Shown: positions 17,801 to 25,911, counted from the stretch's first letter. The stretch is DNA of 64,000 nucleotides from Frateuria aurantia DSM 6220 (GCF_000242255.2 NC_017033.1:2181110-2245109); one strand, 5' to 3'. The notes: a model not told the origin generated them from the letters alone. Made by a program: numbers and translations.

Positions 17801-19366
17801 ATGCAGGAAACCCGCCCAGCGCCGCAGCGCCGAAACAAAGGACTCCAGCCTGCCCAGGCGTGCCATCTCGCGCAGCCGGCACAGCCAGCGTCGAGCGGCG
17901 GGCACCCCGACGGCCACTTCTGCATGAAACTGCAGATCGGGTCCCAGTTGCGCTTGCACCTCGGAAACCGGGGCCATAAAGTGGATGGAGCGCACCCACC
18001 CCCCCGTCATGCCATCGCTGCGCCATTGCTGCACTCGCCGCATCACGGCCTGGCTTGCGGGCACGGATACCAGACCCTGCAGAACCTTGAGCGCCTCAGG
18101 GCATGTGCCCCAGACACTGAGGCTGGCCGCTATCTGGCTGTCGCTGGACGATGGCAGGAAAACGGCTGTTTCCGCCTGCAGCAGCGACCTTGCCTTGCTT
18201 GCCAGCAAAACCTGCGGGGCCTGCCAGTCCGGCATGACCTGAAAGTCCAGCACCGGCTGCAGCGGCCCTGCAGTCACTGCCGGAGCGGTATTCCCGCCAT
18301 GACCCACTCTCAGCATCACGCCGTCGGCATGCAGCAGGCGCGCCAACCCGGCAGACCGTGCCGCCTCATCTGCTGCCGGTGCTTGATTGCAACAATATGC
18401 GCCGTCATTCATCACGATCAAGGCATAGTCCAGATCGCCATCCAGCGTCGACCAGGCACACCGGGCCAGACGGATCCCCGGCTCAGCCGGCAGCAGATGC
18501 TGCAGTGTCCGCACCTGCGCCGTACGCGCTTCCACCAGATCCAGTTGGTAGCCTGCAGCCAGAACCGCCTGCGCCAGTTTTGGCGGGGTGTCTCCCAGCA
18601 GCAAGGCACGAGGCTGCGCATGCGCCTCCGCCAGAACTTTGAGCAACAGAATCAAGGCTTCCAGCCCATGCAAGGCCTGTGGCCCCGAAGCGCCATGTGT
18701 CGTCCAAGGCTGCAATGCCTCGCTCAAAGTCTGCCCGCACTGCCGGCGCAAGGCCTGAGCAAGCGTATCCCGCATGGGTGCAGGTATCACCGCGGACCAC
18801 TCCGCCGCCGGCTGCCCGGCCGACCGCAGCATCGCTCCGCACACGGCATTCGGCCAGACGGCGGCCTGCAGACCGCTTGCCGAAGCCGCCTGATCGTCCA
18901 CTCCTGCCGCCGTTGACGCCTGGCCCCAACCGGAAAGCATCTCCAGCCCGGCATCTGTTGCATTCATTGCGGCCAGCCGCAGCAGCGACACGCTTGCCGC
19001 CGGATCATCACTATCCATCTCGCCCAACTGGATCTGACCGATATCGGCAGCGACAGCGTCCAGCACCTCGATCAGAGCGCCACCGCCGACGGCATACACA
19101 TATTGTGTCGCAGCCTGACACAGCAGCCAATCCGCCCTGCCCTGCATGCGCCGGCAGGCATGCGCCCAGGCCGCCTCGACCGTCAACGCCTCGGGCCAGG
19201 GGCAAGGGCGGGTGTGCGCCGGTGGCAGCTCCCTCCAGGCCTCCGGCATCTCGCGCAGATACAGCAGGACCTGCTCGACTCCACAGGCATGCTGATAGTC
19301 CAGCCAAGCCTCCAGAGTATCGTCCACTTGATCAACTACGGCGCAGGCAACGATCGAATACTTCAT
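14825..19366 (-). CDS. Giant multidomain glycosyltransferase, probable flagellin glycosyltransferase
   Basis: The 1513-residue cytoplasmic protein has several modules. Residues 1-110 resemble the start of GT92/GT2-type proteins (VDQVDDTLEAWLDYQHACGV). Residues 230-400 look like a degenerate Rossmann methyltransferase fold. Residues 420-650 are helical. Residues 665-850 are a partial GT2-like domain (MDEDR near 760, PIFKPDFNLDLLRGYAYVGR). Residues 894-1150 are a complete GT2 domain (PLVSIIIPTRNQ, LLLNNDTAML with the metal-binding NND at 986-988, NDIDLCLK). Residues 1185-1510 are a GT-B-like domain (RVGWGGGSSHTGD, LRLLEYGACGFPVV). A long glycosyltransferase between flgL and fliC recalls the Fgt enzymes of Pseudomonas syringae. 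It has GGAG before the ATG and a minus-strand sigma54 promoter. Confidence 0.75.
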   Translation of the reverse strand: MKYSIVACAVVDQVDDTLEAWLDYQHACGVEQVLLYLREMPEAWRELPPAHTRPCPWPEALTVEAAWAHACRRMQGRADWLLCQAATQYVYAVGGGALIEVLDAVAADIGQIQLGEMDSDDPAASVSLLRLAAMNATDAGLEMLSGWGQASTAAGVDDQAASASGLQAAVWPNAVCGAMLRSAGQPAAEWSAVIPAPMRDTLAQALRRQCGQTLSEALQPWTTHGASGPQALHGLEALILLLKVLAEAHAQPRALLLGDTPPKLAQAVLAAGYQLDLVEARTAQVRTLQHLLPAEPGIRLARCAWSTLDGDLDYALIVMNDGAYCCNQAPAADEAARSAGLARLLHADGVMLRVGHGGNTAPAVTAGPLQPVLDFQVMPDWQAPQVLLASKARSLLQAETAVFLPSSSDSQIAASLSVWGTCPEALKVLQGLVSVPASQAVMRRVQQWRSDGMTGGWVRSIHFMAPVSEVQAQLGPDLQFHAEVAVGVPAARRWLCRLREMARLGRLESFVSALRRWAGFLHDQADDQGLLDGQWFDALPAHVHEDAEGRLQRLDGEWCYRVPVDLRLVICLGLWQLASDSALHRLMPAASPMDKVRWLAALLDRDMPALWLASTARIHRLTGYGAGAGTEVAPTETPLPAYTAQLSEMHLRPAVVSVLRRRLEQGAGLPRLAVMLMGDDSDTAALQRSLLSLQATDYPGGIKVLATVAEGFGEDCLAVVTASPADWIFLLDIGDQLDVATAWIVADRVTALTGLQACYMDEDRIVAGQRIEPIFKPDFNLDLLRGYAYVGRGLVFRRSAWLELGGPDPALEAAAPAELLLRLAEQHGPAAIGHIAEALYSAQTSFDAWLKSPLLAMHWPQLIGRHLQRLGVAHELMPGPLAGSTRVRYLHAERPLVSIIIPTRNQLPLLAALIDSLLAQTAYPHFELLVVDNGSDDPDACRYLDGLDALPGEQIRVLRHPGVFNYSAMNNQAALQARGDYLLLLNNDTAMLEPGWLEAMLHHAQRPEVGIVGAKLYYPDGRVQHAGVVMGLDRVAGHPFIGSPASAGGYMQRLKFDQQYSAVTAACMMIRAEIYHQVGGLDAADLTVSYNDIDLCLKVQQAGYLIVWTPHAHVMHHGSVSQRQLDEGQQAAKRARFRAEQEVMYRRWLPWMAADPAYNRNLSLSGHGFELDPYRHIAWQPLVTKVQPRVVCHPADRTGCGHYRVRQPFAAMHREEVLEGTVTEALLLPVTLARFETDAIILQRQHTDAQREALRRYLRFSDAFKVYELDDYMFNLPMKSVHRGAMPKDLRKQLRQAVAMTDRFVVSTQVLAEQFADMHDDIRVVLNRLPTDWWSGLKAERRAGAKPRVGWGGGSSHTGDLELIADVVRELADEVDWVFFGMCPDKLKPYVKEFHTGVPIEQYPAKLASLNLDLAVAPLEDNLFNHCKSNLRLLEYGACGFPVVCSDLITYRGDLPVTRVKNRFKDWVAAIRMHVADLDATAAMGDALRDAVMRDWTLTGQNLVEWRDAWLPD

Positions 19367-19430
19367 GGCACTCCAGGCACGGATTCAGTGTCAACAAAAT
19401 GTGGATGCAAGCATCGCGCCCCACTTGCAA

Positions 19431-19445
19431 GCACAGCCCATGCCA
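19431..19445 (-). promoter_or_regulatory. Sigma54 promoter of the glycosyltransferase gene
   Basis: On the minus strand TGGCATGGGCTGTGC, followed by TTGC, has GG and GC correctly spaced for sigma54. It lies 64 bases before the glycosyltransferase start. The sequence matches the elements before flgB, fliE, fliK and fliL almost exactly, including the TGCTTG at -12. Confidence 0.75.
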
Positions 19446-19590
19446 GTCGCGGACCAAACGAGCGAATCCGAAGCTGGCCGGGCCGCCCGCCGCAAGCCGC
19501 CGGCAAGCCGTTCCGGACTTCGCGGTGACCCGCCCTGCGGACAGGTCAGCCTTATCGCACGCCGAGCAACGAAACCCGACACGAAAGGGC

Positions 19591-19617
19591 TAAAGTTTTT
19601 CCGGGCAGCGCCGAAAC
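19591..19617 (+). promoter_or_regulatory. Sigma28 (FliA) promoter of fliC
   Basis: TAAAGTTT, an 11-base spacer and GCCGAAAC give a perfect -35 and a 6-of-8 -10 match to the FliA consensus. The predicted leader is about 90 bases, ending in the strong ribosome-binding site TAGGAG. The 346-base gap between the glycosyltransferase and fliC holds this promoter and the divergent sigma54 promoter; no other gene was seen in it. Confidence 0.9.
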
Positions 19618-19712
19618 AGGAATCAAGGCGGGCGCAGTCGCATCATGCAGCACGACCGCCGGGTAAGCCTTTGTGCTTGTCTACAACGCCATCGACCCGG
19701 TAGGAGATACCC

Positions 19713-20960
19713 ATGGCCCTCGTAATCAATACCAATGTCTCGTCGCTGACCGCGCAGAGCAATCTGAACAAGACCCAGAGCATGCTGTCCAAGGCCACCG
19801 AAGCGCTGTCTTCGGGCCTGAAGATCAACAGCGCCGCCGACGATGCCGCCGGCTATGCGATCTCCCAGCGGTTCACCACCCAGATCGGTGGCCTGAACCA
19901 GGCCAATTCCAATGCCAGCGATGCCATCTCGCTGGCCCAGACCGCCGAATCGGCGCTGTCGCAGATCACCTCCAATCTGCAGGCCGTGCGTGATCTGGCC
20001 GTGCAGTCAGCCAACGGCACTTATACCTCCAGCGACCGCAGCGCGATCAATACCACCGTGCAGCAGTACCTGTCGGAAGTGACCCGTATCGCCAATCAGA
20101 CCAGCTTCAACGGTCAGAATGTACTGAATGGATCGACCTCGGACATCACCTTCCAGGTGGGTGCCAATGTGGGTCAGACCATCACCGTCGATCTGGGCTC
20201 CGGCGTCCGTGCCGACCAGCTGGGTGGCAACGTTGCCGAGGCCAGCACCAACAGCTTGGCCAGCGCCTTTACCAATGCAACCGGTGGTACATCTACCGTA
20301 GACATGAGCAAGATCAGCATCGATGGCGTAGCACTTTCCGGTACGGCCAGCAGCGCCCAGGACGTTGTGGATGCAATCAACTCGACCGACTTTACCGCGA
20401 CCGCTGCCAATAGCGGCACACTACCGAGCGGCGCCACGATCTCGGCTTCGCTGAATGCCAGTGGCGGCATCGACATCTTCCAGTCGGGTGGCGGCACGGT
20501 CGATGTCAAGGACACCGGCTCACTGGATACCAACAGCCTTGCTGCCGGCGCGACCAGCGGAACCGGTGGCACCATCACTGCCGGCACCACCTTGTCGGTT
20601 CTGGGTGATGGTTCCGCTACAGCCGAGGTCAGTGGCGCCGCATCAGGGTCACTCTCCGGCGGCAATGTATTGACGGTCAGTTCCGCCAACGAACTGATTG
20701 CCCGCATTGACCAAGCCCTCAGCACTGTGTCGACCTTCTCCAGCAACCTGGGCGCGATCCAGAACCGGTTCCAGTCCACCATCTCGACGCTGACCGCGCA
20801 GTCGGACAATCTGACCAGCGCCCAGTCGACGATCCAGGATGCGAACTTCGCTTCCGAGACTGCCGATCTCAGCAAGGCGAATGTGTTGCAGCAGGCAGGC
20901 ATCTCGGTGCTGGCCACGGCCAACTCGCAGCCGCAGCAGATCCTCAAGCTGCTGCAGTAA
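19713..20960 (+). CDS. fliC: Flagellin FliC
   Basis: FliC polymerises into the filament. The 415-residue protein has the conserved D0/D1 ends: MALVINTNVSSLTAQSNLNK with EALSSGLKINSAADDAAG at the N-terminus, and TADLSKANVLQQAGISVLAT ending in PQQILKLLQ. The middle (about residues 165-325) is variable and rich in Ser/Thr/Ala, suitable for surface O-glycosylation. It is a single copy in this window, with a sigma28 promoter and a terminator of its own. The equivalent of flg22 position 14 is aspartate (AADDAAG). Confidence 0.98.
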   Translation: MALVINTNVSSLTAQSNLNKTQSMLSKATEALSSGLKINSAADDAAGYAISQRFTTQIGGLNQANSNASDAISLAQTAESALSQITSNLQAVRDLAVQSANGTYTSSDRSAINTTVQQYLSEVTRIANQTSFNGQNVLNGSTSDITFQVGANVGQTITVDLGSGVRADQLGGNVAEASTNSLASAFTNATGGTSTVDMSKISIDGVALSGTASSAQDVVDAINSTDFTATAANSGTLPSGATISASLNASGGIDIFQSGGGTVDVKDTGSLDTNSLAAGATSGTGGTITAGTTLSVLGDGSATAEVSGAASGSLSGGNVLTVSSANELIARIDQALSTVSTFSSNLGAIQNRFQSTISTLTAQSDNLTSAQSTIQDANFASETADLSKANVLQQAGISVLATANSQPQQILKLLQ

Positions 20961-21011
20961 CAGCGCAGGTGAATATCGAAATATCCTTCCGCGGATGATT
21001 CGATAGACCCG

Positions 21012-21040
21012 GGCGGCGGTACGCAGGTACCGCCGCCTTT
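21012..21040 (+). terminator. Rho-independent terminator of fliC
   Basis: GGCGGCGGTAC, a GCAG loop and GTACCGCCGCC form a perfect 11-bp stem followed by TTT. It lies 51 bases after the fliC stop, so fliC is probably mostly monocistronic. Confidence 0.8.
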
Positions 21041-21117
21041 GATGCAGGCCGGCACGCCGTTTTTCTTGCAGCCGGCATCTCGTGATACAACACCCCCATT
21101 CCGACGGGCGCCCGACC

Positions 21118-22587
21118 ATGACCACGACTTCCAGCACCTCCAGCACCTCCTCGCTCAGCTCCCTGCTCAGCGCGCTGTCCGGTACTTCGTCCACCTCATC
21201 GAGCACGGGCAGCTCGTCCAGCGGCACCACTTCGACGTCGGGCGCCACGGTCAGCATTCCCGGCCTGGGCACCGGCCTGGATGTCAGCAGCATCGTTACC
21301 GCCCTGGTCAACGCCGAGAAGGCGCCCAAGCAGGCACAGATCGACAGCCAGACCAGCCTGATCAACACCCAGGTATCCGGCCTCAATACCCTGCAGTCCG
21401 CACTGGAGTCCCTGCAGTCCGCCGTCAGCGAGCTGACCGCCAGCGGCAGCTACGACACCTTCGATGCCACCTTGTCAGGCACTGATATGGGCTCGGCCAC
21501 CGCGACCAGTGGTGCGGCGGCCGGCTCCTATGCCCTGCAGATCAGCCAGCTGGCCACGGCTCAGAGCCGCACCAGCGATGCGGTGGCCTCGGGCACCAGC
21601 ATCGGCAGCGGCAGTCTCAGCTTTACCGTCGGCAGCAAGTCGGTCAGCATCTCGGTCAGCGACGGGGACTCCTTGTCCGATATCGCCAGCGCCATCAATG
21701 GCTCGGCCGGCAATCCAGGCATTACTGCCACCGTGGTCAACGGTACCGACGGCGCCCACCTGATGGTGACCTCGACCCAGACCGGCACCAGCAACGGTTT
21801 CAGCGTCAGCGCCGGCTCCGGCAGCAGCGACACCCTGAGTGCGCTCGCTACCCAGCTGGATACGGCGGGCAGCAACGAAGCCCAAGATGCCAAGCTGACA
21901 GTCAACGGCGTCGCGGTCGACAGCGCCACCAATACGGTCTCCGGCGCAATCCAGGGGGTCAGCCTGAGTCTGACCACCACCGGCTCGACCACCCTCAACG
22001 TCAAGGTCGACAATTCCACGACCACCCAGGCCGTGCAGGACTTCGTCACCGCCTACAACAGCTATGCCAGCACCATGAGCTCGCTGTCCGCTTATGATGC
22101 GACCAGCAAGACATCGGGCCCGCTGCTGGGCAATCCCGTACTCAACACCATCCGCAACCAGGTCAATTCGATCATGTCGGGCCTGGTATCGAACAACAGT
22201 CTGGGCTCACTGGCCCAGGTCGGGGTGACCCGCGACGGTGACGGCAATCTGACCCTGGATACCAGCAAGCTGACCGCCGCTTTGAACAGCAATCCGACCC
22301 AGGTCAAGGATCTGTTCGCCGGCACCAACGGCTATGGCACCAAGCTGACCACAGCCCTGACCAGCTTCACCGCCAGCAACGGCATCATCGCCAACCAGCA
22401 GACCTCGCTGCAGAGTCAGCTGACCTCGCTGAGCTCGCAGCAGACGGCTCTGGACAAGCGCATGGCGGTCTACCAGAGCCAGCTCAGCACTGAATACACC
22501 AATCTCAGCACCTTGATGTCCTCGCTCAACCAGACCAGCAATTATCTGACCCAGTTGAGCGATCAGCAGAACAAGAGCTCTTCCTGA
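21118..22587 (+). CDS. fliD: Filament cap protein FliD (HAP2)
   Basis: FliD caps the filament tip and folds incoming flagellin. From ATG 21118 it has 489 residues. After a Ser/Thr-rich leader come the FliD N-terminal block VSIPGLGTGLDVSSIVTALV and a helical C-terminus (LNQTSNYLTQLSDQQNKSSS). A GTG at 21082 would add 12 residues. The first 35 residues are unusually Ser/Thr-rich, similar to FlgD here. No sigma28 or sigma54 site could be recognised just upstream. Confidence 0.93.
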   Translation: MTTTSSTSSTSSLSSLLSALSGTSSTSSSTGSSSSGTTSTSGATVSIPGLGTGLDVSSIVTALVNAEKAPKQAQIDSQTSLINTQVSGLNTLQSALESLQSAVSELTASGSYDTFDATLSGTDMGSATATSGAAAGSYALQISQLATAQSRTSDAVASGTSIGSGSLSFTVGSKSVSISVSDGDSLSDIASAINGSAGNPGITATVVNGTDGAHLMVTSTQTGTSNGFSVSAGSGSSDTLSALATQLDTAGSNEAQDAKLTVNGVAVDSATNTVSGAIQGVSLSLTTTGSTTLNVKVDNSTTTQAVQDFVTAYNSYASTMSSLSAYDATSKTSGPLLGNPVLNTIRNQVNSIMSGLVSNNSLGSLAQVGVTRDGDGNLTLDTSKLTAALNSNPTQVKDLFAGTNGYGTKLTTALTSFTASNGIIANQQTSLQSQLTSLSSQQTALDKRMAVYQSQLSTEYTNLSTLMSSLNQTSNYLTQLSDQQNKSSS

Positions 22588-22601
22588 CGAGTCGCACGAT
22601 C

Positions 22602-23033
22602 ATGGCCTTCAACCCCCGCAATGGCGCCGCCGCGTATCAGCAACAGCGCGCGGCAGGCAGCATCGAAGATGCCGATCCGCATCGGCTGACCGGCTTGCTG
22701 TTCGACGGCTTCGTGGACTGCATCAACCGTGCCCGCGGCCATATGGGGCGCGGCGAGATTCCGGAAAAAGGCCGTCAGATCACCCGCGCCATCGCCATGG
22801 CCGAGGAGCTGCAACGGGCCCTGGATCCTTCGGTGAAGGCCAGCCCGCTTCCCGAACGTCTCGGCGCGTTGTATACCTATATCCAGCGGCGCCTGCTGGA
22901 GGCCAATCTGCACAATGATCCGGCGGCACTGGACGAATGTCTGCGCCTGATCCAGCCGATTCGCGAAGCCTGGGCAACCATCAGACCGCAGTATCTGGCC
23001 GAGAGGCAGCAAAGCACGGAGCAAGGCGCTTGA
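22602..23033 (+). CDS. fliS: Flagellin export chaperone FliS
   Basis: FliS binds the disordered C-terminus of flagellin and delivers it to the export gate. The 143-residue protein is helical and of family length. It includes AAYQQQRAAGSIEDADPHRL near the start, LLFDGFVDCINRARGHM and a helix LGALYTYIQRRLLEAN typical of FliS. It follows fliD as in most polar flagellar clusters. Its stop overlaps the start of the next gene. Confidence 0.93.
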   Translation: MAFNPRNGAAAYQQQRAAGSIEDADPHRLTGLLFDGFVDCINRARGHMGRGEIPEKGRQITRAIAMAEELQRALDPSVKASPLPERLGALYTYIQRRLLEANLHNDPAALDECLRLIQPIREAWATIRPQYLAERQQSTEQGA

Positions 23034-23341
23034 CCGATCAGCCCACGTCCCCATTGGACCAGCTGCAGCAACTCAGCGAACTGATGCAGTCGGCGGCCAA
23101 TCTGCATGACTGGCCCAGGGTGATCATGCTCAACGAGCGCCGCAACACCATTCTGCAGCGACTGACCAATATCGATGACGAGCACCGCCCGCAGTTGCTG
23201 GCCCTTGTGGAAACACACAACCAGCTTGTCCACCACGTCAACCGGATCCAGGACTCGCTGACCCGCCAGCAGGCCTATCTCGGCATCAGCCGGCGTGGCG
23301 TCAGTCGCTATCTTGCCGTCGAACAGGCGGGCCAGCCGTGA
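23030..23341 (+). CDS. fliT: FliT-like flagellar chaperone
   Basis: This small helical protein (103 residues from TTG 23030) sits in the FliT position after fliS. FliT-type proteins chaperone FliD. The sequence has two long amphipathic helices (LDQLQQLSELMQSAANLHDW and the region around LALVETHNQLVHHVNRIQDS). The TTG overlaps the fliS TGA, and GGAGCAAGG lies just upstream, which favours this start over the longer upstream frame. FliT homologues are poorly conserved, so the name rests on position, size and helicity. Confidence 0.65.
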   Translation: MTDQPTSPLDQLQQLSELMQSAANLHDWPRVIMLNERRNTILQRLTNIDDEHRPQLLALVETHNQLVHHVNRIQDSLTRQQAYLGISRRGVSRYLAVEQAGQP

Positions 23342-23892
23342 GCCAGGCCTCCGGCTTGAACTGGCAACGCTTCAGTGATCAGATCAGCCTGGAAACCCAG
23401 CTGCGCTTGCAGCTGGAGGTCCTGCCCCATGATTTCGCCCCTGCCAGCGGCCAGATGCAGCTCAATGCCAGCCTGCTGGAAACCCTGCTGGCCTTGGACA
23501 AGCCCAAGCGCCCACTGCTGGTCGATGACGAGCGCAATGACTATTCAGGCGAACTGCAGCTGATCTCGGCCCGGCTGGACCTGGTGATGGCCATGCTGGG
23601 CCGGATCTCGCCATCCGTGGAAGCCAGCCGGCACCCGCTGCGACTCAACGCTTGTGGCGCCTTGCTGGACCCTGCCCTCACCGGATCCGGGGAAACTGAA
23701 TTACCGCGACGCCTGCTGCGCCTGTACTTCGAGCATTGTCCCACGGTCCCCCTGGAGCTCAGTGGCACACTTGACCCCGCCCACCCCGGCTTTGTCGGCT
23801 TAGATACCCTGTCCCCGGCAGTCCATGATGCCTTGGAGCGGCTGGTATTCATGCATCATCGCCGCCAGGTTGCCGCCTCGCGCGGCAAGTGA
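23338..23892 (+). CDS. PilZ-like protein of the flagellar cluster
   Basis: The 184-residue protein begins at a GTG overlapping the previous stop. It resembles the PilZ-like proteins encoded after fliS/fliT in Xanthomonadales: an N-terminal region ending in ELQLISARLDLVMAMLGRI, then a beta-rich half with RLNACGALLDPAL and a helix ALERLVFMHHRRQVA. The canonical c-di-GMP motif (RxxxR then D/NxSxxG) is degenerate: only NACG is seen in the second part. It may therefore not bind c-di-GMP. The assignment comes from remembered family patterns and needs a profile search. Confidence 0.5.
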   Translation: MSQASGLNWQRFSDQISLETQLRLQLEVLPHDFAPASGQMQLNASLLETLLALDKPKRPLLVDDERNDYSGELQLISARLDLVMAMLGRISPSVEASRHPLRLNACGALLDPALTGSGETELPRRLLRLYFEHCPTVPLELSGTLDPAHPGFVGLDTLSPAVHDALERLVFMHHRRQVAASRGK

Positions 23893-24377
23893 GCGATCTG
23901 CCGGCCAGCCAGCCGCTTAAGCCCGCCGGCACGTCCCCGGATATGATCCAGTCCCCAGAAACACGACCTGCGGCCAAAATCCGGACATCTGTCAAAAAAT
24001 CATGCATCCAAAGATATGCCAACCAGGGCTTGCCGCCAAATAAATGGCAATACAAGGCCCGCTCCCTTCATGCTGCAGGTGCAGACTTCGCATCTTTTTG
24101 CGGAAAAACGAAAGCTTCCCCGCTCTCCCGATCAATGAGGCGAGACACTTCACCGCAGCCAGAAACCCCGGCAGAGCACTACATTGCCATCGCGGAAATA
24201 CCCGGCGACCTCGCTTTTTGATCCGAAGAAAATTCAGACTCAACGCCTCGCCGCAAGACATTTGCGATACACATCACAAAACGAAGCATTGCCGTCAATT
24301 GTTCTGCCAAATCACATTTTTTTGACGTAACCTGACCTGAATGACTCGTTCACTCATTGACGTTCCGGGGAATCAGC
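23893..24377. other. 485-base non-coding region before the fleQ-like gene
   Basis: The stretch is visibly richer in A and T than its neighbours (for example CAAATCACATTTTTTTGACG at 24307-24326). A frame from 23889 to 24221 could encode 110 residues, but its composition and lack of motifs argue against it. No sigma54 or sigma28 site was recognised. It probably holds the promoter of the flagellar master regulator. Confidence 0.5.
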
Positions 24378-25805
24378 TTGCAACTACTGAATGCGCTCAT
24401 CATCGAGTCAGATGAAACCCGGCGCCGCTCGATCCATGCGGTCCTCGGTTTTCTTGGCTATCACAGCACGATGCACCCGGATGATCCGGCGGCAGAAGCT
24501 GTTGATGACTGCCGGCTGATCTATCTCGGCGCGCACCGTGCCAATGCAGGTCTGAGCCAATGGCTGGACAAGCTGGCTCGACAGGCATCCCCGCCGCTTG
24601 TCCTGCTCGATCAGAACGAAGCCCATGGCACAAGCCTCCCTCCTGCCCTGCTGCAGGATGCCATCGTGGTGGGCTACCCTCTTCGCTCCGAAGATCTGAC
24701 CATGCTGCTGCATCAGCAGCAGATCAGTCAGTGGCGGCAAGAGCGAAGTGGCCGCAGTGAATCTGCGCCGAGACGGCGGCTGGTCGGAGAGTCCGCCGCC
24801 ATGCGTGAAATCAATCGCCTGATCCGCCAGGTCGCGCCCTTTGATGCCAGCGTGCTGATTCTCGGCAACTCCGGAACCGGCAAGGAACTGGTGGCGCAAA
24901 CCCTTCATGATATGTCGCCACGCAGGCAGCAGCCCTTTGTGGCCATCAACTGTGGCGCCATTCCCGCCGAATTGCTGGAAAGCGAGCTGTTCGGCCATGA
25001 GAAAGGCGCCTTCACCGGTGCGATCAGCAGCCGCAAGGGTCGGTTCGAGCTGGCCGAGGGCGGCACCCTGTTTCTGGATGAAATCGGCGACATGAGCCTG
25101 CCCATGCAGGTCAAGCTGCTGCGGGTCCTGCAGGAACGTGTTTATGAACGGGTCGGCGGCAACCGCCCCCTGCACTGCAATGTCCGCATCGTGGCGGCCA
25201 CGCATCGCAATCTGGAACAATCGATTGCCGACGGTCAGTTCCGCGAGGATCTGTTCTACCGCCTGAACGTGTTCCCACTGGAAATGCCCCCACTCAGCCA
25301 ACGACTGGATGACCTGCCGTTGCTGATCGAGGAATTCAACCTGAATCTGTCCCGTCGCGGATTGAGGCCGGTGAAACTGTGCGATGACGCGCTGCAGGCC
25401 CTGAGCCGATACAGCTGGCCGGGCAATGTCCGCGAGCTGTCCAATCTGGTGGAGCGGCTCGCCATTCTGTTTCCGCGCCAGGCGGTTTGCCGGCGTGACC
25501 TGCCCGCCCCCTATCACAGCCCGGACGGCTCCGAGTCCGACTCTGCAACCGGCATGGCCGCCCCGAGCACCTGGTCCAGAGCGGAGGCAGGCAAGGATAT
25601 CTGGCCTTCCGGGCGATTGCCGGAAGAAGGCATCGACCTGAAAGACCACTTGGCCGACATTGAGCTGAGGCTGATCCGTCAAGCACTTGACGCGTCGGAC
25701 GGCATTGTCGCCCGCGCCGCCAAATTGCTGTCCGTGCAGCGCACGACTCTGGTGGAAAAACTGCGCAAATACGGTATCGGCAACTACAGCCAGCTGGCGG
25801 GCTGA
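24378..25805 (+). CDS. fleQ: Sigma54-dependent flagellar activator, FleQ/FlrA type
   Basis: This enhancer-binding protein should activate the sigma54 flagellar promoters. From TTG 24378, which follows GGGGA, it has 475 residues; a TTG at 24357 is possible. The receiver-like N-terminal domain (LNALIIESD) lacks a normal phosphorylation site, as in FleQ. The AAA+ domain has Walker A GNSGTGKE (163-170), the sigma54-contact loop GAFTGA (210-215) and Walker B LFLDEIGD (231-238). A Fis-type helix-turn-helix ends the protein ([20 protein letters not shown]). FleQ's LFRS c-di-GMP motif is PRRR here (131-134), and its RN pair after the P-loop is QT (174-175). Confidence 0.88.
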   Translation: MQLLNALIIESDETRRRSIHAVLGFLGYHSTMHPDDPAAEAVDDCRLIYLGAHRANAGLSQWLDKLARQASPPLVLLDQNEAHGTSLPPALLQDAIVVGYPLRSEDLTMLLHQQQISQWRQERSGRSESAPRRRLVGESAAMREINRLIRQVAPFDASVLILGNSGTGKELVAQTLHDMSPRRQQPFVAINCGAIPAELLESELFGHEKGAFTGAISSRKGRFELAEGGTLFLDEIGDMSLPMQVKLLRVLQERVYERVGGNRPLHCNVRIVAATHRNLEQSIADGQFREDLFYRLNVFPLEMPPLSQRLDDLPLLIEEFNLNLSRRGLRPVKLCDDALQALSRYSWPGNVRELSNLVERLAILFPRQAVCRRDLPAPYHSPDGSESDSATGMAAPSTWSRAEAGKDIWPSGRLPEEGIDLKDHLADIELRLIRQALDASDGIVARAAKLLSVQRTTLVEKLRKYGIGNYSQLAG

Positions 25806-25829
25806 TGCAGCTACGTACGCTAGCCGACA

Positions 25830-25844
25830 TGGCATGAATCATGC
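25830..25844 (+). promoter_or_regulatory. Sigma54 promoter of the fliE operon
   Basis: TGGCATGAATCATGC, followed by TTGA, has correct -24/-12 spacing. It lies 67 bases before fliE. Confidence 0.85.
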
Positions 25845-25911
25845 TTGAATCAGGTGATGGCTACCGGCCGATGCCGCCAGCTGAGCCTCTGATGATGCAA
25901 GGGAACCCCAA

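Noticed and set aside
16865-18916. 683-codon plus-strand frame inside the glycosyltransferase gene
   Set aside because: Composition is Gln/Arg/His/Pro-rich and without motifs, while the minus strand encodes recognisable glycosyltransferase domains.
23889-24221. 110-codon frame starting at a GTG that overlaps the PilZ-like gene stop
   Set aside because: The GTGA overlap looks like coupling, but the sequence becomes AT-rich, the product has no motif or regular secondary structure pattern, and no relative is recognised.
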